The notes beneath the pieces are model-generated. The model was not told the origin of the DNA. It did not search any database and saw only the letters and a program-made list of their open reading frames with translations. A DNA stretch of 64,000 bases from contig DATBJJ010000169.1 in the NCBI GenBank assembly GCA_036556425.1, positions 31,464-95,463 on the forward strand. Direction: 5' to 3'. Below are positions 1 to 7,623 of this stretch, piece after piece. A program made the translations under genes and the position numbers. Within the stretch, counting starts at the first letter, position 1; each line of letters opens with the position of its first letter. This stretch comes from DATBJJ01 sp036556425. Lineage in GTDB: Bacteria; Acidobacteriota; Vicinamibacteria; Vicinamibacterales; 2-12-FULL-66-21.

Positions 1-2
1 CG

Positions 3-1307
3 ACATCGTACGCACCGGTCGTGAGCGCTGCGGCTCCGGCGGTCGTGACGGTGCGCGTCGAGGGACGGGCCCGAATGGTCCCGACCCAAATGCCCGACGA
101 CCCGCTCTTTCGTGAATTCTTCGGGCGCAGATTCCAGATTCCGCAGACGCCTCGCCGGCTGTCCGGCCTCGGCTCCGGAGTCATCGCGACGACGGACGGT
201 TACATTCTCACCAACAACCACGTCGTCGAAGGCAGCGACAGGGTGACCGTCGAGCTGACGGATCGGCGCACGCTCCCGGCGAAGGTCGTGGGCACGGATC
301 CAGCGACGGATCTCGCGCTGCTCAAGGTCGACGCGACCAACCTCCCGACGCTGCCGATCGGCGATTCTTCGCGCGTGAACGTCGGCGACGTCGTGCTCGC
401 GATTGGCAACCCGCTCAACGTCGGGCAGACGGTGACGATGGGCATCATCAGCGCGAAGGGACGGGCGACCGGACTCGGCGACGGCAGCTACGAGGACTTC
501 CTGCAGACTGACGCGCCGATCAATCAGGGCAATTCTGGCGGCGCGCTGGTCAGCGCAACCGGCGAGCTCGTCGGCATCAACTCGCAGATCCTCACGCCGA
601 GCGGCGGCAACATCGGCCTCGGCTTCGCCATCCCGTCGAACATGGCGCGGCAGGTCATGGATCAACTGAAGTCGGATGGCAAGGTCGTGCGAGGACGCCT
701 CGGCGTGCGGATCCAAAACATCACGTCAGACATGGCGTCGAGCCTCAAGCTCGCCGACGTCAGCGGCGCGATCGTGAGCTCGGTCGAGCCGGGCGGCCCC
801 GCGGAGCACGCCGGCGTGAAGCAGGGCGACGTCATTGTCGCGATCAACGGCGAGAAGGTCGCGGACAGCAACGCGCTCAAGAACCGGATCGCGAGCGCTC
901 GCCCGGGCACGAAGATCGACGTCGATGTCGTTCGCGACGGCCGCAAGCAGACGCTGCAGGCGACCGTCGACACGCTCGATTCGAAGGACGTCCGGCGCAC
1001 GTCGCTCGGCACCGGCAGCGAGGAAGGCGGCGGGTTCGGCATGACGGTCGAACCGTTGACGCGTGAAGACGCGCGGAACCTCGGCCTGAAGCGGAGCGAA
1101 GGCGTCATCATCCGCGACGTCGATCCCGACGGCGCCGCCGGCGCCGCGGGTCTGCGGGCGGACGATGTGATCGTGCAAGTTGACGGACAGGCGGTGAAGA
1201 CGCCGACCGAGTTGAAGTCGGCGCTCACTCGCGCCGGCGGCCGTCCCGCGCTGCTCCTCGTCGCTCGAGAGAACACGGAGATCTTCGTGACGCTCAAGCA
1301 GAAATAG
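3..1307 (+). CDS. HtrA/DegP-family periplasmic serine protease, 5' partial
   Basis: Trypsin-like serine protease of the Do/HtrA family, which degrades or chaperones misfolded envelope proteins. The reading frame is open from base 3 and the residues before the first possible start (GTG at 21) already fit the family, so the true start lies upstream of the window. Counting from that GTG, the catalytic triad is His67 (NNHVV), Asp97 (DLALLK) and Ser172 (GNSGG). Two PDZ domains follow, at about residues 220-315 and 340-425. The signal peptide is missing because of the truncation. The gene ends 50 bases before a convergent HD-GYP regulator, with a hairpin between them. Family assignment is firm; DegP, DegQ and DegS types cannot be separated here. 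Confidence 0.95.
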   Translation, partial: TSYAPVVSAAAPAVVTVRVEGRARMVPTQMPDDPLFREFFGRRFQIPQTPRRLSGLGSGVIATTDGYILTNNHVVEGSDRVTVELTDRRTLPAKVVGTDPATDLALLKVDATNLPTLPIGDSSRVNVGDVVLAIGNPLNVGQTVTMGIISAKGRATGLGDGSYEDFLQTDAPINQGNSGGALVSATGELVGINSQILTPSGGNIGLGFAIPSNMARQVMDQLKSDGKVVRGRLGVRIQNITSDMASSLKLADVSGAIVSSVEPGGPAEHAGVKQGDVIVAINGEKVADSNALKNRIASARPGTKIDVDVVRDGRKQTLQATVDTLDSKDVRRTSLGTGSEEGGGFGMTVEPLTREDARNLGLKRSEGVIIRDVDPDGAAGAAGLRADDVIVQVDGQAVKTPTELKSALTRAGGRPALLLVARENTEIFVTLKQK

Positions 1308-1322
1308 GGCTCCGGGTTCCGG

Positions 1323-1351
1323 GGGTTCCGGGTTCTTCGAACCTGGAACCC
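1323..1351. terminator. Hairpin between convergent genes
   Basis: A 13-bp stem (1323-1335 with 1339-1351) contains one G.T pair and a 3-base loop. It lies between the stop codons of the protease and the convergent HD-GYP regulator. There is no T-run on either side, so termination in both directions is inferred from position only. The stem is made of repeated ggttcc/ggaacc words, like other quasi-repeats in this window. Confidence 0.45.
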
Positions 1352-1357
1352 GGGAAC

Positions 1358-2356
1358 CTAGGAACCCTGAAACGTGTTCAGCCGTCCCCGTTCCACCAAA
1401 TCCGCGAACACATCGATCAGATCTTTGCGGCGCCAGCCTCTCACGACCTGACCGCGCAGGATGTCGATCGCCTCCTGCGATGAATGCGGACCTTGGTACG
1501 GACGGCGCGTCGTGACGGCGTCGTAGACGTCGACGACGCCGATGATCTGCGCGATCAGCGGAACGTCGTCGCCAGTGAGGCCGTCGGGATAGCCGGAGCC
1601 GTCGAGGCGCTCGTGGTGATGACGGATGATCGGGCGCACCGGCTCGAGGGATCGCAGCGTGCTGCACAGCGAGTCGCCAACCGTCGTGTGCGTTTTCATC
1701 AGCTCGAATTCGTCGGGATCGAGCGGCCCCTGCTTCTTGAGGACCGCGTCGGGAATCGCGAGCATCCCGATGTCGTGCAGGAATCCGCCGCGATGGAGCG
1801 CCTGGAGATCCGCTTCTCCGAGATCGAGCGCGCGGCCGAGCGCGGTGGCGTAATTCGCCATGCGGTGACAGTGCCCTTCGGTGTTGCCGTCGCGCGCTTC
1901 GACGAGCAGCGCCAACGCGATCACGAGCGACGCCGCCGAGTCGAGATCGTCGGTATAACGCTTCAACCGAATGAGCGTTCGCACGCGCGCGAGCAGCTCC
2001 TGCGCGTCGACCGGCTTGCTGAGAAAGTCGTCGGCGCCCGCCTCGAGCCCTTCGATCCGCTTCTCCCGCTGCGCCATGCCGGTCACGAGAACCACGGGCG
2101 TCAGCCGGTTCGCGGGATCCTGTTTTAGATGGCGGCAGACCTCGATGCCGTTCAAGCCCGGCATGTTGACGTCGAGCAGCACCAGGTGCGGTTTGAACTC
2201 GGCGACCGCCTCGATGGCCGACGTCCCATCGTTGACGATCTTCACGGTGTGCCCCTCTTTGGCGAGGATGCGCCGCAAGAGGTCCGCAATCGGCTGCTCG
2301 TCGTCGGCGACGAGCACGCGCGTGGTGGATCGACGGTCAGCACGTTCGCTTTGCAT
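1358..2356 (-). CDS. Response regulator with HD-GYP domain
   Basis: Two-domain signalling protein of 332 residues. The N-terminal CheY-like receiver (about 10-130) has the acidic pair ADDE and a probable phospho-acceptor Asp62 (LLDVNMPG). The C-terminal HD-GYP domain (about 145-320) keeps HDIG, HHHE and GSGYPDGL, the metal-binding and signature residues of c-di-GMP phosphodiesterases. The expected role is phosphorylation-controlled c-di-GMP breakdown in the cytoplasm. It lies 23 bases downstream of a paralogous gene on the same strand and is probably co-transcribed with it. The ATG has no clear Shine-Dalgarno sequence. No kinase is adjacent, so the input signal is unknown. Confidence 0.92.
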   Translation of the reverse strand: MQSERADRRSTTRVLVADDEQPIADLLRRILAKEGHTVKIVNDGTSAIEAVAEFKPHLVLLDVNMPGLNGIEVCRHLKQDPANRLTPVVLVTGMAQREKRIEGLEAGADDFLSKPVDAQELLARVRTLIRLKRYTDDLDSAASLVIALALLVEARDGNTEGHCHRMANYATALGRALDLGEADLQALHRGGFLHDIGMLAIPDAVLKKQGPLDPDEFELMKTHTTVGDSLCSTLRSLEPVRPIIRHHHERLDGSGYPDGLTGDDVPLIAQIIGVVDVYDAVTTRRPYQGPHSSQEAIDILRGQVVRGWRRKDLIDVFADLVERGRLNTFQGS

Positions 2357-2379
2357 GGATCAGAACCATCCCTCAGTAG

Positions 2380-3360
2380 CTATACCGCGCCTCGCTGGTT
2401 CAGCGCAATGAAGGTCTCGACGATATCCCGCCGCCGCCGACCGAGGTCGCATTCCTTCCGCAGCTCCGCATACGCGTGCTCCGCGGGCAGCGCGGCGCGA
2501 TACGGACGGCTGCTCGTCACGGCGTCGTAGAGATCGACGACGCCGACGATCTGCGCGAGGAGCGGGACGGCGTCCCCGACGAGACCGTCCGGATACCCGC
2601 TGCCGTCGAGCGCTTCGTGATGGTGCCGCACGATCTGCCGCACGAGCCTGAGCGATCGAAGCTCGCCGCACAGTCGATCGCCGATGATCGTGTGCTGTTT
2701 GATCATCTCGAACTCTTCGGGCGTGAGCCTTGTCGGCTTGAGCAGAATCGCGTCCGGGATGCCGATCTTTCCGATGTCGTGAAGATAGCCCCCGCGATCG
2801 AGCGCCGATAATTCTTCCTTCGACAAACCGAGCTCGGTCCCGAGCGCGACGGCGAGAAGCGACAGTCGCTCGCAGTGGCCGTCGGTATAAGGATCGCGCG
2901 CATCGATCGTCATCGCGAGGCTCTTGAGTATGGACTCGGTCGACTCGAGATCGTCAGTGTACGTTTTCAGCCGAACGAGCGACGCGACGCGCGCGTGAAG
3001 CTCCTCCGGATCGAACGGCTTCGTGAGGAAATCGTCGGCGCCGGCGCGAATGCCCTGGATGCGGTGCTCGCGCGCGCCGAGAGCCGTCACGAGCACGACG
3101 GGAACGAGGCGCGTCCGCGGCATGCGCTTCAATCGCGCGCAGATCTCGAATCCATCCAGACCGGGGAGCCGCACGTCGAGCAGGATCAGATCGACGTCGA
3201 TGCGTTCGACGAGCGCCAGCGCTTCTTCGCCGTCCTGGGCAGGAACGACGGTGTACTCCCCGCTGAGGAGTCTGTTCAAGAGCTTTCGATTGGTCTCCTC
3301 GTCGTCGACGACGAGGACGCAGGCGCGGTCACGAGATGATTGGTGTGCAAGGTCGACCAC
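2380..3360 (-). CDS. Response regulator with HD-GYP domain (paralogue)
   Basis: Same architecture as the gene downstream: a receiver with Asp62 (LLDVRLPG), then an HD-GYP domain with HDIG, HHHE and GSGYPDGL. Predicted c-di-GMP phosphodiesterase. The frame is open up to a GTG at 3438, but that codon lies at the edge of a perfect palindrome and has no ribosome binding site. The GTG at 3360 gives a 14-residue lead-in to the receiver, matching the paralogue, so I prefer it. A neighbouring duplicate with the same domains suggests tandem duplication. The two genes probably form one transcript running 3360 to 1358. Confidence 0.88.
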   Translation of the reverse strand: MVDLAHQSSRDRACVLVVDDEETNRKLLNRLLSGEYTVVPAQDGEEALALVERIDVDLILLDVRLPGLDGFEICARLKRMPRTRLVPVVLVTALGAREHRIQGIRAGADDFLTKPFDPEELHARVASLVRLKTYTDDLESTESILKSLAMTIDARDPYTDGHCERLSLLAVALGTELGLSKEELSALDRGGYLHDIGKIGIPDAILLKPTRLTPEEFEMIKQHTIIGDRLCGELRSLRLVRQIVRHHHEALDGSGYPDGLVGDAVPLLAQIVGVVDLYDAVTSSRPYRAALPAEHAYAELRKECDLGRRRRDIVETFIALNQRGAV

Positions 3361-3437
3361 CGATGGCTTCTGAATCGAATGTATCGAAAGAAGCCGAACA
3401 GTTCGGTAGTTTTTTCGATGTGTGCGGTCTGGACTCA

Positions 3438-3466
3438 CCGCGGCTGGGGTCTGACCCCAGCCGCGG
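3438..3466. repeat. Perfect 14-bp inverted repeat with GGGGTCTGACCCC core
   Basis: Arms 3438-3451 and 3453-3466 are exact reverse complements around a single central T. The core GGGGTCTGACCCC recurs 30 bases away with the central base changed. Short GC-rich palindromes of this kind resemble REP elements. No tyrosine REP transposase gene lies in this window. Confidence 0.8.
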
Positions 3467-3488
3467 ACCCCAGGCGCGGCCCGGTGTC

Positions 3489-3501
3489 GGGGTCAGACCC
3501 C
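3489..3501. repeat. Second copy of the GGGGTC/GACCCC palindrome
   Basis: A 13-base palindrome, GGGGTC-A-GACCCC, sits 4 bases past the stop of the secreted protein gene at 3506-4168. With the larger copy at 3438-3466 it forms a pair around a short GC-rich spacer, as in two-unit REP clusters. It might also help end the upstream transcript, but no T-run follows. Confidence 0.65.
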
Positions 3502-3505
3502 TCGC

Positions 3506-4168
3506 CTACGGCTTCGGGGCGAGGTTCTTCGCGAGGAGGGAGCCGGCGGGCGCACCAGCCAAGGCGCGGCGGCGATGCTCCGCGGACGTCGGACCGTCCT
3601 TCATCAGCGACGCCGCGAACTCCATTTCGGGACTGGTGCCCACGAGGCGAATCGCCTTCGCGACCATCGAGTACCCGTCCAAGCCGTTCGGCTCTGCGCG
3701 CATCGTCCACGAGGATTTCTCGGCGGGGTTCAACATGTTCCACTTGTAGATGTGGCTCGCCTGACGATAGCTCTCGATCAGGTAGCCGGCGTCGAACCAC
3801 GCCAGCGGATCCCGGCCCTTTCCCGTGTCCGCCTGCATGCGCGCCGCGATCGCGGACAGGAGCTCCGCCGCGATGCGCTCGTCCTGCGCGGCATAGAGCG
3901 TCGCGCGGCGCAGGTTCTCCATGCGCGCGAGAATCGGCGCGTCCGGCGACAGCAGCGCGAGCGTATCGGCGGGCAGGCGCTTGACGTCGTAGCTGGGATC
4001 GAGCGCGTTCCAGGACTGAGGGTTCGCGCTCCATGGAAGGAGCTTCGCTTTCCCGGCATCGAATGGATGACAGAGGAGCGGCGGTCCCGCCTCCGCGGTG
4101 CCCGCGAAAGCGATCACGGCCGCGGCCGCGGCGAGGGACTGGAGAATATGACGACGTGCAATCTTCAC
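3506..4168 (-). CDS. Exported protein of unknown function
   Basis: A 220-residue protein with an N-terminal signal peptide (positive residues KIARRH, an Ala-rich core, cleavage near TAEA-GPP at about residue 27). I do not recognise the mature family. It is mainly helical in appearance, with one early Cys (LLCHPFDAG) and a motif DAGYLIESYRQ near residue 130. GTG is chosen as start because AAGGAGG sits five bases upstream. The gene is transcribed divergently from the FlgO/TolB-like gene and lies upstream of the HD-GYP pair, separated from it by REP-like palindromes, so joint function with either is unproven. Confidence 0.8.
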   Translation of the reverse strand: MKIARRHILQSLAAAAAVIAFAGTAEAGPPLLCHPFDAGKAKLLPWSANPQSWNALDPSYDVKRLPADTLALLSPDAPILARMENLRRATLYAAQDERIAAELLSAIAARMQADTGKGRDPLAWFDAGYLIESYRQASHIYKWNMLNPAEKSSWTMRAEPNGLDGYSMVAKAIRLVGTSPEMEFAASLMKDGPTSAEHRRRALAGAPAGSLLAKNLAPKP

Positions 4169-4353
4169 GTGGACCTCCTTCGGCTTTGCTCGCGACCTTG
4201 CGAGCGTTGTCCACTGAGACGAGGGCCCGGGGAGAAGTGTGGCACCGGAAGCGGCGGCCTACCAGTGACTTGGCGGTGATCTAACCGTTAGTAACGCCGC
4301 GCGCACGAGCGCGGGAGCGCGGCCAACCCGGCGATTTGGTTCATACTGGCACC

Positions 4354-5241
4354 GTGGACCCAACCACCGAAGAAGTTCAGCTGCAACTCGGCCGGATCCT
4401 CGCGAGCGAGGGCTTCGCGAACGCCGATCGGATGAGCGGGTTCCTGCGCTACGTCGTCGAGCGGTCGCTCGCGGGCGAAGGGGACAAGGTCAAAGAGTAC
4501 GCGATCGGGATCGACGTCTTCGGCCGCAACCACGACTACGATCCGCGGCTGGACTCCATCGTTCGCGTCGAGGCGCGGCGGCTCCGCGCGAAAGTCGACG
4601 AGTACTACGCCGGGGCGGGACGCGAAGATCCGGTGGTGATCCTGCTGCGCCGGGGCAGCTACGTGCCCGTCTTCGAGAAGAAGCGCTCCGAGCCGCAACA
4701 GGCCGCGGTCCCGCAATCCTCATCGCCATCGGTGACCCGACGCGGCACCGGTTGGCGCATCGCGGTCGCGCTCTCCATACTCGCGCTGGTGCTGGTGACG
4801 CTTGCCGCGCGGCGCGGCGGTCTCCTGACGATTGGAGGACCGAGCGCGCCCGCCATCAGCGCCGCCGTGCTTCCGTTCGCCGAGTACTCGAACGATCCAA
4901 CCGAGGCGCGGCTCGCGGCGCGATTGACCGACGGCGTCACGAGCCAGCTTGCGCGCATCGGCACCGTCGGCGTCGCCTCGCACACGTCGGCGCTTCAGTT
5001 CGCGGGCACGCCGCGGCGGCCGATGCGGGAGATCGCGAGCGCGCTGAAGGCGGACTTCGTCGTCGAAGGAACGGTCGCGAGGTCGGGCGATCGGCTCGAT
5101 GTGACGGTGCGGATCGTCGACGCGGTCACCGATCGCAAGGCCTGGGTGCAGGATTTCGTGGGATCGACCGCGAATCCACGCGAGCTCGAACAGAACATCG
5201 CGGCCGCGATCGCCTCGCAGATCGGCCGCTACCGGCGCTGA
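4354..5241 (+). CDS. Membrane-anchored protein with FlgO/TolB-N-like C-terminal domain
   Basis: About 295 residues in three parts. The N-terminal 100 residues form a conserved charged domain (FLRYVVERSLAG, DPRLDSIVRVEARRLR, RRGSYVPVF) that I have seen heading acidobacterial and rhizobial signalling proteins. A single membrane helix follows at about 130-150. The C-terminal domain (AVLPFAEYS, LTDGVTSQLARI, KADFVVEGTV) matches the FlgO/TolB-N-like fold often paired with adenylate cyclases or TPR proteins. No cyclase or kinase catalytic residues are present. The start is uncertain: TTG at 4336 and GTG at 4354 are both in frame and neither has a Shine-Dalgarno sequence. Probably regulatory; ligand unknown. 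Confidence 0.75.
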   Translation: MDPTTEEVQLQLGRILASEGFANADRMSGFLRYVVERSLAGEGDKVKEYAIGIDVFGRNHDYDPRLDSIVRVEARRLRAKVDEYYAGAGREDPVVILLRRGSYVPVFEKKRSEPQQAAVPQSSSPSVTRRGTGWRIAVALSILALVLVTLAARRGGLLTIGGPSAPAISAAVLPFAEYSNDPTEARLAARLTDGVTSQLARIGTVGVASHTSALQFAGTPRRPMREIASALKADFVVEGTVARSGDRLDVTVRIVDAVTDRKAWVQDFVGSTANPRELEQNIAAAIASQIGRYRR

Positions 5242-5328
5242 CCGCGCGTCGCGCTTCAGGCTTCGGGCGCTCGACAAAAATGTCGCGATCGGGTTTTCGA
5301 GCGACGTGGATGTCGCTGGTCGAACTCG

Positions 5329-5523
5329 CTATCCGCCCGATCGCGTCACGGCGCCCGACGCCGTGCGGCGCAGGAAGGCCGAACGCACGAGCGTCTCCAG
5401 CACCGCCTCGCACGACGGCATATCCAATCCCCAGAGGCGCGCGGCCTGCGGCAACGTGAGCCGGAGGCCCGGCATCTCGAGAAACTCGCCACGGACGCGC
5501 TCGACAACTTGATGGAGTTCCAT
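5329..5523 (-). CDS. Small 64-residue protein, winged-helix-like
   Basis: The protein begins MELHQVVERVRGEFLEMPGL and continues through RLTLPQAARLWGLDMP, with a C-terminal LVRSAFLRRT segment. This pattern (EFLEMPGLRLTLPQ, a Cys, then FL near the end) recurs in small hypothetical proteins of Acidobacteria and looks like a short helix-turn-helix or winged-helix fold. The ATG at 5523 is chosen because homology begins there; the upstream extension is Arg-rich and unlikely. No function is known to me. It stands alone between a plus-strand gene and the signalling cluster. About 210 bases upstream hold nothing else that I recognise. Confidence 0.65.
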   Translation of the reverse strand: MELHQVVERVRGEFLEMPGLRLTLPQAARLWGLDMPSCEAVLETLVRSAFLRRTASGAVTRSGG

Positions 5524-5737
5524 AGGTGGCCTGCCGTGAAAACGTCGTTCGCGCGAAACGAGAGCAAGAGTCGATCCGCGGCGCGCGATCCGCCGCGGCC
5601 GCGCGATCGGCGGCGAGAAACGCCCGGAACGTCGATGCCTCTCGATCGTCCGCCGCGCGCGGGCGCGCCGGCAGTCGTTCATTTCTGTCCTGGTAGCCGC
5701 AGGATCCTACATTTATGGCGGAACGGATCGGCCTTCC

Positions 5738-7141
5738 TCATGAGGTCTGGCGGCGGACCGGCGGATCCGAGATCCCGTGACGCTCGAGGCGGCGATAGAG
5801 CGCGCGCCGGCTCAATCCGAGCTGGCGCGCCGCGCGCGCTTTGTTGCCGCCCGTCTCGGCGATCACCTTCATGATGTGCTGGCGCTCGAGCGAGGACAGC
5901 GCGTGCGTCGCCTCGCCCTCCGCCGCGGGCTGACCGGCGACCGGCGCCGACGCGCTCACCGTCGGGCGAATGCTCGCGAGGATGTCCTGCTCGCTCACCA
6001 TCGGGCCCTCCGACAACATGCACGCGCGCTCGAGCACGTTGCGAAGCTGACGGATGTTGCCCGGCCAGGGCGCGTCGTTGAGGAGGCGCTCGGCGGCAAG
6101 CGCCACGCCTGAAATCGGCTTCGAGAACCGCTCGCTGAACTCGCGCACGAACGCGGCCGTGAGATACGGGATGTCCTCACGCCGCTCGCGCAGCGGCGGC
6201 AGCGCGATCTGAATCACGTTGAGGCGGTACAGCAGATCGCTGCGGAACCTCCCTGCCGCGACCTCGAGGCTCAGATCGCGATTGGTCGCGCACACCACGC
6301 GAACGTCGGTCCTCACGGTCTGCACGGCGCCGACGCGCTGCACTTCGCCCGTCTCCAGCACGCGCAGCAGCTTCGCCTGCAGCGCCATCGGGAGCTCGCC
6401 GATCTCGTCGAGGAACAACGTGCCGCCGTCGGCAGTCTCGAAGAGTCCCGCCTTCGCGTCGGTCGCGCCGGTGAACGCCCCGCGGACGTGCCCGAAGAGC
6501 TCGGACTCGAACAACGTTTCGACGACTGCGGAGCAGTTGACGGCCACGAATCGCCGCGCCTTGCGCGGGCCGCATTGATGCAGCGCTCTCGCGACGAGCT
6601 CCTTGCCGGTGCCCGTCTCGCCGCTGACGAGCGCCGCGCGGACGTGCGGCGCGAGGCGGCGGATCAAGTCGAACACTTCCTGCATCACCGGACTGCGGCC
6701 GATCATGCCGGCGAATTCCAGACGCGCCGCGACCTCGCGATCGACGGCCATCATCTTCGCGCGGCGCTCGCTCTCTTCGCGAACGGTGCTGAACGTGTGC
6801 TTCAGCCGCTGCAGATCGAATGGCTTCGTCAGGTAATCGGCCGCACCCAGCTTGACCGCTTCCACCGCCGAGTCGATCGATCCATACCCGGTCATCAGCA
6901 CGATCGTCGCCCTCGCGTCCGCCTCGCGGATCGTGCGCACGATCTCGAGGCCGGCGACGTCCGGCATCCGCAAGTCCACCATCACGAGATCGGGCCGCCG
7001 CGATTCCGCGATCTGCAGCGCCTGACGGCCGTCCGTGCACGTGATCACCTCGAAGTCTTCGCTCTCGGCGAACCGCCGGATGAGCGTCAGCACGCCGACT
7101 TCGTCGTCGACAACGAGCAAGACGGGTTTCGTCGCCGTCAT
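5738..7141 (-). CDS. Sigma-54-dependent response regulator (NtrC family)
   Basis: A 467-residue transcription activator. The receiver domain (1-120) has Asp56 in VDLRMP. The AAA+ domain (about 145-380) has Walker A GETGTGKE, the sigma-54 contact loop GAFTGA, Walker B GGTLFLDEIGEL and an arginine-finger region. A Fis-type DNA-binding helix-turn-helix closes the protein (ETGGNKARAARQLGLSRRALYRRL). When phosphorylated it should drive open-complex formation at sigma-54 promoters. The ATG at 7141 overlaps the stop of the upstream receiver gene by four bases, pointing to translational coupling. It is the only DNA-binding output of the cluster and so the likely end of the relay. Confidence 0.96.
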   Translation of the reverse strand: MTATKPVLLVVDDEVGVLTLIRRFAESEDFEVITCTDGRQALQIAESRRPDLVMVDLRMPDVAGLEIVRTIREADARATIVLMTGYGSIDSAVEAVKLGAADYLTKPFDLQRLKHTFSTVREESERRAKMMAVDREVAARLEFAGMIGRSPVMQEVFDLIRRLAPHVRAALVSGETGTGKELVARALHQCGPRKARRFVAVNCSAVVETLFESELFGHVRGAFTGATDAKAGLFETADGGTLFLDEIGELPMALQAKLLRVLETGEVQRVGAVQTVRTDVRVVCATNRDLSLEVAAGRFRSDLLYRLNVIQIALPPLRERREDIPYLTAAFVREFSERFSKPISGVALAAERLLNDAPWPGNIRQLRNVLERACMLSEGPMVSEQDILASIRPTVSASAPVAGQPAAEGEATHALSSLERQHIMKVIAETGGNKARAARQLGLSRRALYRRLERHGISDPPVRRQTS

Positions 7142-7623
7142 GATGTCGCTCCACCAGGCCCGTGACCGGGCCCCCCCAGCAGCTGGCCGACGATGCGCAA
7201 GAGATCGTCTTCCCAGACTGGTTTGAAGAACACGCGCGCGCCGAGCGTCGAGAGCTCGCGCGCGAGATCCTCGTCGAGGAAGTAATCGCCGGTGAGGATC
7301 GCGACCGGCAGGTGCCGATGTTGCGGCCACACGCGAAGCTGTCGAAGGCACTCGGCGCCGCTTCCATCGGGGAGGTGCAGATCGAGGATGACGACCGACG
7401 GCGTCGCGTGCTCCAGATACGCGAGCCCCGCGGCGACAGTCGCTTCGGTATGCGTGTCGTACCCCGCGGCTTGAAGCATTTGGCCGAAGCTTTCGTCCAC
7501 CGCCACGTCGTCGTCGACGACAACGACGGTTGGGCGGACGCGCCCGGCGGGGCGACCATCGTCGCCGTCGTGGTTCGGTTCCGACGCGGCGAGCGAGGCG
7601 GGCGTTTTATGTAACGGCGACAT
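7138..7623 (-). CDS. Stand-alone response regulator receiver
   Basis: A single CheY-like receiver of 161 residues after a 30-residue hydrophilic leader. The acidic cluster VDDD and Asp81 (VILDLHLPDG) are in place. The conserved Lys near the end appears in FFKPVWEDD. No output domain is attached, so it either acts as a phosphate shuttle or sink or binds a partner directly. Its start overlaps the hybrid kinase gene by 17 bases and its stop overlaps the sigma-54 activator by four, which places it between sensor and effector in one transcript. Confidence 0.9.
   Translation of the reverse strand: MSPLHKTPASLAASEPNHDGDDGRPAGRVRPTVVVVDDDVAVDESFGQMLQAAGYDTHTEATVAAGLAYLEHATPSVVILDLHLPDGSGAECLRQLRVWPQHRHLPVAILTGDYFLDEDLARELSTLGARVFFKPVWEDDLLRIVGQLLGGPGHGPGGATS

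Noticed and set aside
3361..3438. N-terminal extension of the second HD-GYP regulator from the GTG at 3438
   Set aside because: The codon lies at the edge of a perfect palindrome, has no ribosome site, and the extension has no counterpart in the paralogue.
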